This document shows positions 23,857-31,703 of a stretch of 64,000 nucleotides of DNA, in pieces. Both the position numbers and the translations under genes were made by a program. Source of the stretch: CAKRJP01 sp963634745. Lineage in GTDB: Bacteria > Bacillota > Clostridia > Lachnospirales > Lachnospiraceae. The notes beneath the pieces are model-generated. The model was not told the origin of the DNA and did not search any database. It saw only the letters and a program-made list of their open reading frames with translations. The stretch lies in the NCBI GenBank assembly GCA_963634745.1, contig CAVHCX010000015.1:1-64000 (forward strand), in the 5' to 3' direction. The number at the start of each line of letters is the position of its first letter. Within the stretch, counting starts at the first letter, position 1.

Positions 23857-24618
23857 TTAAAGACTTTTGTGTAATAAGCTAAGTACTGTTTCCAGATCAT
23901 TAACACCCATCTGTCCGGGAGCAGAAGCCTTCTTAGCAGCTCCGAAAGTCATAGAAGAACCAAATACTTCACCGCAGAGACGGCTGATTACGCCGGTTCC
24001 TGCCATTGACATAGTGATGATCGGGCGATCAGCATAGTTTGTTGTCATCTCTTCTGTAGCAGCCAGTAGGGTGAGAACATCCTTCTTAGACTGTGGCATA
24101 ACAGCAATCTTCGGAATGTCAGCTCCCATATCCTGCATCTTGCGGAGACGGTAAACAATGTCTGACTGTGCCGGTGTCTTGTCAAAGTCGTGGTTTGAAG
24201 CAACAACCTTAACACCTGCAGCATGTGCTCCGTCGATGATAGTTCTTACGATATCATCACCGGTGAAGATCTCTACATCAATAAGGTCAACAAGACCGGT
24301 CTGAGCAGCCTTGATATTTAACTGTGCATAGTCTTCCGGAGAGATGGCTTTCTCTCCACCTTCCTTAGAGGTACGGAAGGTCATAAGGATTGGAGTATTT
24401 CCAAGAACCTCACGAAGTTCTTTTAAAACATCCTCAACCTTGGCGAAATCGAAAACTCCCTCAAACCAGTCTACACGCCACTCAACAACATCCAGTGGGA
24501 TAGAGTCGAAGGTTTTTGCTTCGGAGATGATATCCTCTTTTGTAACTCCGACGATTGGAACAATGATCTTTGGTACTCCTGCACCGATTTCAATGTCTCT
24601 GATTTTAACAGTGTTCAT
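23857..24618 (-). CDS. aroD: type I 3-dehydroquinate dehydratase
   Basis: Protein of 253 residues that interconverts 3-dehydroquinate and 3-dehydroshikimate through a Schiff base. Key segments: VVEWRVDWF (Glu/Arg of the substrate site), VVASNHDFDKTP with the catalytic His, and IPKIAVMPQ with the Schiff-base Lys; a C-terminal SAPGQM closes the site. GGAGAG precedes the ATG. It follows the MFS gene in a leftward pair divergent from LysR. The class I enzyme is reversible and used in quinate breakdown as well as biosynthesis. Here, away from other aro biosynthesis genes but next to a shikimate/quinate dehydrogenase, transporter and esterase, a catabolic role is likely. Confidence 0.92.
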   Translation of the reverse strand: MNTVKIRDIEIGAGVPKIIVPIVGVTKEDIISEAKTFDSIPLDVVEWRVDWFEGVFDFAKVEDVLKELREVLGNTPILMTFRTSKEGGEKAISPEDYAQLNIKAAQTGLVDLIDVEIFTGDDIVRTIIDGAHAAGVKVVASNHDFDKTPAQSDIVYRLRKMQDMGADIPKIAVMPQSKKDVLTLLAATEEMTTNYADRPIITMSMAGTGVISRLCGEVFGSSMTFGAAKKASAPGQMGVNDLETVLSLLHKSL

Positions 24619-24660
24619 AACAAACTCTCCTTTTCGTAGTTGTGAAATTTTTACTGAAGC

Positions 24661-25875
24661 TTATTCTTCAGTATCAGCAAGTTCTACCATTTTAGTATAA
24701 CGAAGATTTACAAATAATCCAAGAGCAACACCGACTGCAGTAAGTACGATGTTCATAACCATTACCTGTGAAGGCTGCATCTTAGATGCTGCTGTCAGGA
24801 TGGTGTAGTTGCAAAGAGAAGATGCGATCATAACTAAAGCAGTAACAGTACCCTTGATCTTAGGGAATAACATGTTACATACAGAAGTAGCGATCTGAAG
24901 AAGTCCACCGGCACCGGCCCAACCGATAATGAATGCACCGGCGATCATAAGTGCCTGGCTCTGTCCCATAAGAACAACTACTAAAGTAACTAAGCAGATT
25001 ACCGGGTAAGCAACGATGAAACGTACATCTTTAATCTTTCTTGTAAGTAAAGCAGTAACAACTAAGGCAATCATTGTACCTGCAGAATAGTAGGTCTGCA
25101 TAATAGAAGGATCAGCCCAGCCAACATTCTCTTTTGCAAAGTTTTGTGCACAGTTTAACCATAGCTGGAAGGTACCTGTACATGTGAATCCGATTAAGAT
25201 CATAGCGATGGACTCGAAAGAGAAGTGTGTATGCTTTAAGCTCTCGATAAGTCCCTCTTTCTTTCCGGCTGCCTGCATATCTGCGTCCGGAAGTGGGAAG
25301 AAGAAAATCAATACACAAAGTATAATGTAAAGAATTCCGCATCCGATGAATAATGTGTTGTAAGAAGTAAGTCCTGCAGCAGTTGTAGCAACGGTTGCAC
25401 CAAGTACGAATGGCAATAACATCTGAGCGATTGCAATAAAGAACTTGATTCCCATAGTAGCAACGCCGGGAGCTTTCTCGATGATCTCTCCAACAGCAGG
25501 ATAGATTCCTGTATCCAGGAATGAGTTCGCAATACCACCTACGATGGCACAGATATAGGCGATGGTATATCCGCCGTTTTCTCCGGCATTAAATGCTAAT
25601 GCAAGACCAATTAAGTAAACAGCATAGGAAGCACTACCGATTGCAGTAGAAATTCGACGGCCCAGTTTGTCGGAAAGTGGTCCGGCAAATGGAAGAGCTA
25701 CAAGACGGCCGAGTCCCAAGGCTGCTGAAATAGCAGTGATGGACATGGCCTCAACACCCCATGAAGCTGCTAAAGCTTCCTTGATTACAGCCTGTCCTAA
25801 GATGGAACAGCCAACACCGTGAATGAAATAATTTAAGTACATAATTAATGCACTTGGGAAATATTTCTTGTTCAT
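24661..25875 (-). CDS. MFS transporter, probably for a shikimate-pathway acid
   Basis: Protein of 404 residues with 12 predicted helices and MFS signatures: the loop 2-3 motif GPLSDKLGRR, and a central hydrophilic loop (PLPDADMQAAGKKEGLIESL). RBS GGAG lies before the ATG. First gene of the leftward transcript facing lysR, followed 42 bases later by aroD, which suggests import of quinate, shikimate or a relative. The substrate is inferred only from location. Confidence 0.82.
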   Translation of the reverse strand: MNKKYFPSALIMYLNYFIHGVGCSILGQAVIKEALAASWGVEAMSITAISAALGLGRLVALPFAGPLSDKLGRRISTAIGSASYAVYLIGLALAFNAGENGGYTIAYICAIVGGIANSFLDTGIYPAVGEIIEKAPGVATMGIKFFIAIAQMLLPFVLGATVATTAAGLTSYNTLFIGCGILYIILCVLIFFFPLPDADMQAAGKKEGLIESLKHTHFSFESIAMILIGFTCTGTFQLWLNCAQNFAKENVGWADPSIMQTYYSAGTMIALVVTALLTRKIKDVRFIVAYPVICLVTLVVVLMGQSQALMIAGAFIIGWAGAGGLLQIATSVCNMLFPKIKGTVTALVMIASSLCNYTILTAASKMQPSQVMVMNIVLTAVGVALGLFVNLRYTKMVELADTEE

Positions 25876-26069
25876 GTTTTTTCTCCTTCATTCTTTTAGA
25901 TTGTTTTTTGAAACCTCTGTTTTCCACACGGTTTTGTCACAAACGTTGAAATGCAGTAAACAGTCTGCGTTAAAAAAATAACGCCTGGCTTGTTATTATC
26001 TTATCAATGTTGACAAGAAGCGTCTAATGCCTTTGCTTCAGGAAATTAATACACTAAGGCTATTGATTG

Positions 26070-26078
26070 TGCTATAAT
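26070..26078 (+). promoter_or_regulatory. extended -10 promoter of the lysR-type gene
   Basis: TG-C-TATAAT (26070-26078) with no good -35, an extended -10 arrangement that often depends on an activator or accepts repression. Start about 26085, just before the 13-bp-period repeat. Confidence 0.6.
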
Positions 26079-26091
26079 AAATACAATCTTT

Positions 26092-26116
26092 AAATATAGT
26101 TTACAAATATAGTTTA
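26092..26116 (+). repeat. two 12-bp direct repeats in the lysR leader
   Basis: AAATATAGTTTA occurs at 26092-26103 and again at 26105-26116, period 13. The position just after the predicted start suggests binding sites, possibly for LysR autoregulation. Confidence 0.6.
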
Positions 26117-26141
26117 AATGTAGAAAAAACGAGGTATCAAA

Positions 26142-27077
26142 ATGACTCTAAACCAAATTTTATATTTTCAAAAAGTAGCAAGATATGAGAATTATCATCA
26201 CGCGGCGGAAGAGTTGTATGTATCCCAGCCATCTCTGAGCAGGTCCATGGCATCCCTTGAAAGCGAACTTGGGGTTACGCTCTTTGAGAAGGTGGGACGG
26301 GGAGTTACTTTGACGAAGGCCGGCAAGCTCTTTTTGGAACATGTAGATCGCATTGTGGAAGATTGTAATGTGGCCATGGATAAGATGCAGGAATTATCTT
26401 CAGATGGCGGGAAAATAGATATAGGCTATGTATTTCCCCTGGCAGGATATTATGTCCCTCAGAAAGTTCGAAGCTTCTTAAATCAAGAGGAAAATTCCAG
26501 TGTTGTTTTTAATTTCTGGCAAAATCATACCCCGGCCATTGAGAAGAAGGTAAGATCCGGAGAATTGGATATCGGACTTGGAGGATATCTAAAGAGGGAA
26601 GATATGGAGTTCTTTCCTCTATTATATCAGGAGCTGGTGATCATTACTCCCGAGGATCATCCCTTGAAGAATGAGGGAGCCATTCCCCTGGGGGAGATGG
26701 GGAAATATCCTGTGATCGGATATGATCCGGAGTCGTGGATGGGAACCTATGCAAAGCTCTTATTTAAAAAGTATCATATAAGTCCAAACTTAATTGCAGA
26801 ATGTCCGGATGAATATTCGATCATTGCTATGGTAAGGGAAAATTTTGGGATTGCCCTTATGCCAAGTACGGATATTTTGGCCAGAGCAGACGGAATTACC
26901 ATCCATAAAATAGAAAATTTAACGATCTATCGACAGATTTTTATGTTTTGGATGAAGGATCGCTATCATCTTCCGGCAGTAGAACGCTTCATTCGATACA
27001 TGAAGACCCAAGCTGAACAAGAAATTGATAACTTGGGTGTATCGAAATTTTACCTGAAAGATATTGTTAATTTTTAG
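26142..27077 (+). CDS. LysR-family transcriptional regulator
   Basis: Protein of 311 residues. N-terminal winged helix (LYVSQPSLSRSMASLESELGVTLFEK) and a periplasmic-binding-like effector domain from about residue 90. It is divergent from the MFS-aroD genes and co-directional with the flavoprotein and dehydrogenase, the classical layout of a LysR activator controlling both flanks. The likely effector is the pathway substrate or an intermediate (quinate, shikimate or dehydroshikimate). The gene ends 70 bases before the next start. Confidence 0.9.
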   Translation: MTLNQILYFQKVARYENYHHAAEELYVSQPSLSRSMASLESELGVTLFEKVGRGVTLTKAGKLFLEHVDRIVEDCNVAMDKMQELSSDGGKIDIGYVFPLAGYYVPQKVRSFLNQEENSSVVFNFWQNHTPAIEKKVRSGELDIGLGGYLKREDMEFFPLLYQELVIITPEDHPLKNEGAIPLGEMGKYPVIGYDPESWMGTYAKLLFKKYHISPNLIAECPDEYSIIAMVRENFGIALMPSTDILARADGITIHKIENLTIYRQIFMFWMKDRYHLPAVERFIRYMKTQAEQEIDNLGVSKFYLKDIVNF

Positions 27078-27147
27078 GCGTAACGGTTATGATAAAATTG
27101 TCACAAACGAAGGATGCTTATCGTTACTTAAGGTTAAGGAGACAATT

Positions 27148-29169
27148 ATGAAGACCAAATATTCAAAGATATTTGAACCAATAACAATTAAACGTACTAC
27201 AATTAAAAATCGTATCGCTATGACTCCGATGGGGACTAATTATGGAGAGACCAGCGGAGAGATGAGTAACCGTCACATGAACTATTACTCTTTAAGAGCA
27301 AAAGGTGGCGTTGGTCTCATTATTTTAGAGAATGCCAATATTGAATATCCGGTAGGATCTAATGGTACCAGTCAGATCCGTATCGATCACGACAGTTTTA
27401 TGCCACGTTATTATCAGTTGGTTGAGAACCTTCATAAGAATGGAGCAACTGTAGCTATTCAGGTAAATCATGCCGGAGCATCTGCTTCCTCTGCAAGAAC
27501 AGGAATGGAAACAGTTTCTTCTTCCAATATTCCGACAAAAGCAGGCGGAGAGGTTCCTCGTCCGATGACAAAGGAAGAAATTCTTACAACCGTTAAAAAG
27601 TATGGAGAGGCTGCCAAGAGAGTACAGGCCATCGGCTTTGATGCCATCGAGATCCACTGTGGACACTCTTATCTTATGAGCCAGTTTATCTCACCATATT
27701 ACAATAAAAGAACCGATGAATTCGGTGGTTCCGTAGAGAATCGTTTGAGATTCCCACGTATGGTATTAGAAGAGGTTCGTAAGGTAGTAGGACCATGGTT
27801 CCCGATCATTGTTCGTATTTCTGCAGAAGAACGTGTACCGGGTGGTAATACCTTAGAGGATACTTTAGAGTACTTAGAGTACTTAGATGAGTATGTAGAT
27901 ATGTACGATGTATCCTGCGGATTGAATCCATCTCTTCAGTATCAAATTGATTCAAACTTCCTTCCGGATGGATGGCGTTCTTATATGGCAAGAGCCGTAA
28001 AGGACAAATTCGGAAAGCCGGTTATCAATGCAGGAAATTATCGTGACCCTGCAGTGGTAGAGAAGGTATTAGAGAGCGGAGACGTAGATATCGTAGGTAT
28101 GGGACGTGGACTGATCGCAGAGCCTGATTGGGTGAAGAAAGTTCAGCACGGAGAGGAAGATTACCTTCGTAAATGTATCTCTTGTAACGTAGGATGTGCA
28201 GGTAACCGTATCGGTGTTAACAGACCAATCCGTTGTACCGTAAACCCTGCAGTTCCGGAGGGAGATATCTATAAGAAATTAAAAGTTAACAAAAACTGCA
28301 ACGTAGTTGTTGTAGGTGGTGGTACAGCAGGACTTGAAGCTGCTTGTACAGCTGCAGAAGTTGGATGTAACGTATTTGTATTAGAGAAAAAAGACCATCT
28401 TGGTGGACTTTCTAGCTTCATTTCCGATCTTCCAAGCAAGACACGTATGAAGGATTTCCCGAAATATTTGGAAGCTCGTGCATCTAGATTGGATAATTTA
28501 TATATTTTCCTGAATCATGAGGCTAATATTGAGACAATCAAGCAGTTTAAGCCGGACATCGTTGTAAATGCTACAGGTTCTGTCCCGCTTCTTCCACCGA
28601 TCAAGGGATTGAAGGAAAATATTGAGGCCGGAAATGTAGATACCATCTTCGGAATGATCAATAACTTAAATGCAGGAAAATATCCGGAAGAAGCTTGCAA
28701 GGGCAAGAAGGTAGTAGTTGTAGGTGGAGGATCTGTAGGTCTTGACGTAATTGAATATTTTGCTCCTCTTGGTGCTGAATGTTCAATCGTAGATATGCTT
28801 CCACAGATCGGTATGCTGGCAGACCCAATTACCAAGTGCTCTATGAGAGAAACTCATGATAAGTACGGAGTAAAGGAATATGTCAACACTGCACTTCAGG
28901 AAGTAAAAGAGAATGCATTTACAGTAAAACTTCCGGATGGAGAGATTAAGGATCTGGAATTTGATCTTGGATTCAACTGCTTAGGTATGCGTGCAAACAG
29001 CCCACTCTTAGCAGAGCTTGAGAAGGAATTTGAAGATACAGATACCTATGTATATAACATCGGAGATTCTGTACGTGCTCGCCGTATCATGGAAGGAACC
29101 ATGGAAGGTCGTGCAATCTTAAATGTACTTGAGACCGAAGGATTTCTTACCCTGGAACCACTTGAGTAA
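27148..29169 (+). CDS. old-yellow-enzyme-type FMN/4Fe-4S/FAD reductase (2-enoate reductase-like)
   Basis: Protein of 673 residues. An N-terminal FMN TIM barrel (about 1-340; FEPITIKRTTIKNRIAMTPMGTNYGE start, EIHCGHSYLMSQFISPYYN substrate/FMN region) is followed by a 4Fe-4S cluster motif CISCNVGCAGN with a fourth Cys after NRPIRC, and then an NAD(P)/FAD domain with two GxGxxG-type folds (VVVVGGGTAGLEAAC and VVVVGGGSVGLDVI). Relatives include 2,4-dienoyl-CoA reductase, enoate reductase and BaiCD/BaiH, which reduce activated C=C bonds with NADH. ATG 27148 with AAGGAG replaces the longer frame that overlaps lysR. Given neighbours, a C=C of shikimate/dehydroshikimate or a hydroxycinnamate may be the target. 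Confidence 0.85.
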   Translation: MKTKYSKIFEPITIKRTTIKNRIAMTPMGTNYGETSGEMSNRHMNYYSLRAKGGVGLIILENANIEYPVGSNGTSQIRIDHDSFMPRYYQLVENLHKNGATVAIQVNHAGASASSARTGMETVSSSNIPTKAGGEVPRPMTKEEILTTVKKYGEAAKRVQAIGFDAIEIHCGHSYLMSQFISPYYNKRTDEFGGSVENRLRFPRMVLEEVRKVVGPWFPIIVRISAEERVPGGNTLEDTLEYLEYLDEYVDMYDVSCGLNPSLQYQIDSNFLPDGWRSYMARAVKDKFGKPVINAGNYRDPAVVEKVLESGDVDIVGMGRGLIAEPDWVKKVQHGEEDYLRKCISCNVGCAGNRIGVNRPIRCTVNPAVPEGDIYKKLKVNKNCNVVVVGGGTAGLEAACTAAEVGCNVFVLEKKDHLGGLSSFISDLPSKTRMKDFPKYLEARASRLDNLYIFLNHEANIETIKQFKPDIVVNATGSVPLLPPIKGLKENIEAGNVDTIFGMINNLNAGKYPEEACKGKKVVVVGGGSVGLDVIEYFAPLGAECSIVDMLPQIGMLADPITKCSMRETHDKYGVKEYVNTALQEVKENAFTVKLPDGEIKDLEFDLGFNCLGMRANSPLLAELEKEFEDTDTYVYNIGDSVRARRIMEGTMEGRAILNVLETEGFLTLEPLE

Positions 29170-29204
29170 TTAAAATCAGAGCTATATAATAAAGCAAATG
29201 CTAT

Positions 29205-29232
29205 CGTCCTGATCTAAAAAAAGATCGGGACG
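29205..29232 (+). promoter_or_regulatory. intercistronic hairpin
   Basis: CGTCCTGATC pairs with GATCGGGACG (one T-G) around an A-rich loop between the flavoprotein gene and aroE. No T run follows, so it is more likely an mRNA stability or processing element than a terminator. Confidence 0.55.
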
Positions 29233-29260
29233 GCTAATAAGAAATAAGGAGAACAAAATT

Positions 29261-30148
29261 ATGCCAAACGTAACAGGACACACAGAACTCGTAGGATTAA
29301 TGGCTTATCCAATTCGTCACACACAGTCACCGACCACTCACAATCTTGCATATGATAAGAATGGTGATGACGTAATCCAGTTGGCATTTGAGGTAGACAA
29401 TGACTCATTAAAGGATGCTGTACAGAGTATCCGTGCATTAAAGATGTTAGGATCTAACATTTCTATGCCAAACAAAACTGTTGTACATCAGTATCTTGAT
29501 GAAGTAGATGAGGCTGCAAGACTTTGCGGAGCTATTAATACTGTAGTAAACATGCGTGATGAGAACGGAAATGTTACAGGTAAGTTAAAAGGATACAACA
29601 CTGATGGTATGGGATACTGGCAGGGAATCAAGGAAGAAGGTATCGACTTTAAGGGAATGAAGATGGTACTGATCGGAACCGGTGGAGCTGCTACAGCTAT
29701 CGCTGTTGTTGGAGCTCTTGACGGAATCGCTGAGCTTGAAATCTTCAACATTAAGGATAAATTCTACAGCCGTGGAGAAGAGATCGTAGACTTGATAAAC
29801 AAGAATACAAACTGTAAGGCAACTATGCATGATCTTGCAGACAAGGATCTCCTCAAAGAGAAGATGCATGCAGCAGATATCTTCTGTGATGCAACAGGTG
29901 TAGGTATGCACCCATTGGAAGACCTTTCCAACATTCCTGATCCTTCTTTCTTCAAGAAAGACTTAATCGTAACCGATACCGTATATGCTCCAAGAGAGAC
30001 TGTTATGATGAAGCAGGCTAAGGAAGCAGGATGCGACAGAGTATACAACGGAATGAGCATGATGTTATTCCAGGCTCTTATCGCTATTGAGCTTTATACA
30101 GGAAAATCTACTCCGGTAGATTATATGAAAGAGCAGTTGGGAATCTAA
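29261..30148 (+). CDS. aroE: quinate/shikimate dehydrogenase
   Basis: Protein of 295 residues of the shikimate dehydrogenase family. Substrate domain: LMAYPIRHTQSPTTHN, where the usual first Ser of HSxSP is Thr, then SNISMPNKT with the catalytic Lys and GYNTDG with the catalytic Asp. The nucleotide domain has LIGTGGAATAI, and an acidic residue after the second strand (EIFNIKD) rather than the NRT of NADP-specific AroE, suggesting NAD use, as in YdiB and quinate dehydrogenases. It ends NGMSMMLFQALIAIELYTGK. Last gene of the rightward lysR-flavoprotein-dehydrogenase set, with a strong terminator. It probably oxidises quinate and/or shikimate, or works in reverse. Confidence 0.88.
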   Translation: MPNVTGHTELVGLMAYPIRHTQSPTTHNLAYDKNGDDVIQLAFEVDNDSLKDAVQSIRALKMLGSNISMPNKTVVHQYLDEVDEAARLCGAINTVVNMRDENGNVTGKLKGYNTDGMGYWQGIKEEGIDFKGMKMVLIGTGGAATAIAVVGALDGIAELEIFNIKDKFYSRGEEIVDLINKNTNCKATMHDLADKDLLKEKMHAADIFCDATGVGMHPLEDLSNIPDPSFFKKDLIVTDTVYAPRETVMMKQAKEAGCDRVYNGMSMMLFQALIAIELYTGKSTPVDYMKEQLGI

Positions 30149-30246
30149 TCTAGATCTGAGACAGAGTAGAGGCTGGAGTAGATTTAGACTTAGATTGGTA
30201 ACTGGATCTGAGACTTAAATAGAGTCTATAAATAAGGTTGATGAAT

Positions 30247-30288
30247 AAAGGCCCCGAGGGACTTAAAAAAAGTTCCTCGGGGCCTTTT
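30247..30288 (+). terminator. terminator after aroE
   Basis: Ten-base-pair GGCCCCGAGG/CCTCGGGGCC stem (30250-30259, 30275-30284) followed by TTTT. Confidence 0.9.
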
Positions 30289-30344
30289 GCATATTTATAT
30301 AATTGAAAGAAAAAAAGGGCGAAAAAAGGGGAATAAAAGGGAGG

Positions 30345-30376
30345 ATGCCGGGTAACCCTTGTCAGGTTCCCGGCAT
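30345..30376. repeat. strong GC hairpin in the aroE-glycosyltransferase gap
   Basis: ATGCCGGG-T-AACC pairs with GGTTCCCGGCAT with one bulge. No T run on the plus strand; on the minus strand several T blocks follow. Part of a 370-base gap that also holds an inverted repeat at 30470-30497 and a terminator at 30515-30549. Confidence 0.5.
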
Positions 30377-30469
30377 GTATTATGAAAAAGTTTATTCTAA
30401 ATAACTGTTAACGTCTCTTTGATGCTTCTAAGTATATCTGCCAGCTATGAAGAAACCATGTTAAAGTGA

Positions 30470-30497
30470 TGAACAAATTGTTAACAAAGTTTGTTCA
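30470..30497. repeat. inverted repeat TGAACAAA...TTTGTTCA
   Basis: Perfect 8-bp arms separated by 12 bases whose centre TTGTTAACAA is itself palindromic; possibly an operator upstream of the glycosyltransferase promoter. Confidence 0.45.
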
Positions 30498-30514
30498 TTT
30501 TGCGAACTGCTAGA

Positions 30515-30549
30515 AAGTCCCCAAAAATCTTGCCTTTTTGGGGGCTTTT
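30515..30549 (+). terminator. terminator-like hairpin upstream of the glycosyltransferase promoter
   Basis: Twelve-base-pair stem AGTCCCCAAAAA/TTTTTGGGGGCT with a T run. No gene precedes it directly, so together with the hairpins upstream it may end an unannotated small RNA. Confidence 0.6.
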
Positions 30550-30575
30550 GGGCCGGTATTTTGAGAAGGTTTTTG

Positions 30576-30604
30576 TTGGAAAAGCAAGGGAAATAGTCTA
30601 TAAT
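30576..30604 (+). promoter_or_regulatory. promoter of the glycosyltransferase gene
   Basis: TTGGAA (30576-30581), 17 bases, TATAAT (30599-30604), about 55 bases before the ATG. Confidence 0.7.
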
Positions 30605-30659
30605 GGGTGGGTGAATCGCGAAAAAATTATGGTGCTACTTAAGTAGAAAGGAAAATAGT

Positions 30660-31676
30660 ATGAAATATATATCATTTGCAATCCCCAGTTATAATTCGGA
30701 AGCTTACATGGCAGGCGCCATTGAAAGTATTCTGCCCGGGGGAGAGGATGTAGAGATTATCGTTGTGAACGATGGCTCCAAGGATAAGACCTCTGAGATC
30801 GGCCACCGGTATGCAGAAAAATATCCGGGAATTGTAAAAGTTGTGGATAAGGAAAATGGGGGCCATGGAGATGCTGTAAATTACGGCCTGGAAAATGCTA
30901 CAGGAAAATATTTTAAAGTAGTAGACAGTGACGACTGGGTAGATGAAGAGTCCCTTCTTAAGATTTTGGACCTCCTTCACCGCATGGAGGACGAGGGTGA
31001 AACCTTGGACATGATCATTTCCAATTATGTCTATGAGAAGGTGGGAGCTGCCCATAAGAAGGTGATACATTATAGAAATGTATTGCCCCAGGATCAGATC
31101 TTCGGTTGGGGGGATATCGGCCGTTTTCACTTGGACCAATATATTCTCATGCATTCCGTTATTTACCGGACAGACCTATTAAAGCTGATCCAGCTTCGCC
31201 TGCCCAAGCATACCTTCTATGTAGACAATATTTATGTATATTATCCCCTTCCTCATGTACATAAAATGTATTATTTGGATGTGGATTTTTATCGTTACTA
31301 TATTGGAAGAGAAGACCAGTCTGTGAATGAGAAGGTTATGATTTCCAGAGTTGACCAGCAGATTTATGTAACCAAAAATATGATTGATATGTATCAGCTA
31401 AAAGATATTCCAAATAAGAAGCTTCGCCGCTATATGACCAGTTATTTGGCCATTATGATGACGGTTTCATCTATTTTGCTGATACGGTCTAAGAAGAGGG
31501 AAAATCTTGAGAAGAAAAAAGAACTCTGGATTTATCTGAGAAATAAAGATCCCAAGAGCTTTATCAAAATTCGATACGGCATCTTGGGACAGACTATGAA
31601 CTTGCCGGGAAAACCGGGACGAAAGGTTTCGTCCCTGGCTTATACCGTGGCAAGAAGATTAATTGGATTTAATTAA
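30660..31676 (+). CDS. family 2 glycosyltransferase
   Basis: Protein of 338 residues. The GT-A domain begins FAIPSYNSEAYMAGAIESIL, has the nucleotide-binding VVNDGSKDKTSEI, the GGHGDAVNYGLENATG loop, and the metal-binding VVDSDDWVDEESL. The C-terminal third is helical and basic (RSKKRENLEKKKELW). No membrane helices are evident. It likely transfers a sugar to a surface polysaccharide or lipid carrier, but no other glycan genes are adjacent, so donor and acceptor are unknown. AAAGG stands before the ATG. It is single-gene, convergent with the next. Confidence 0.85.
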   Translation: MKYISFAIPSYNSEAYMAGAIESILPGGEDVEIIVVNDGSKDKTSEIGHRYAEKYPGIVKVVDKENGGHGDAVNYGLENATGKYFKVVDSDDWVDEESLLKILDLLHRMEDEGETLDMIISNYVYEKVGAAHKKVIHYRNVLPQDQIFGWGDIGRFHLDQYILMHSVIYRTDLLKLIQLRLPKHTFYVDNIYVYYPLPHVHKMYYLDVDFYRYYIGREDQSVNEKVMISRVDQQIYVTKNMIDMYQLKDIPNKKLRRYMTSYLAIMMTVSSILLIRSKKRENLEKKKELWIYLRNKDPKSFIKIRYGILGQTMNLPGKPGRKVSSLAYTVARRLIGFN

Positions 31677-31703
31677 GAGATCCTATAAAGGCCTTGGGGG
31701 TGT

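Noticed and set aside
30149..30240. GATCTGAGAC appearing twice after aroE
   Set aside because: Only two short copies with degenerate surroundings; no spacing or symmetry suggesting a CRISPR or operator.
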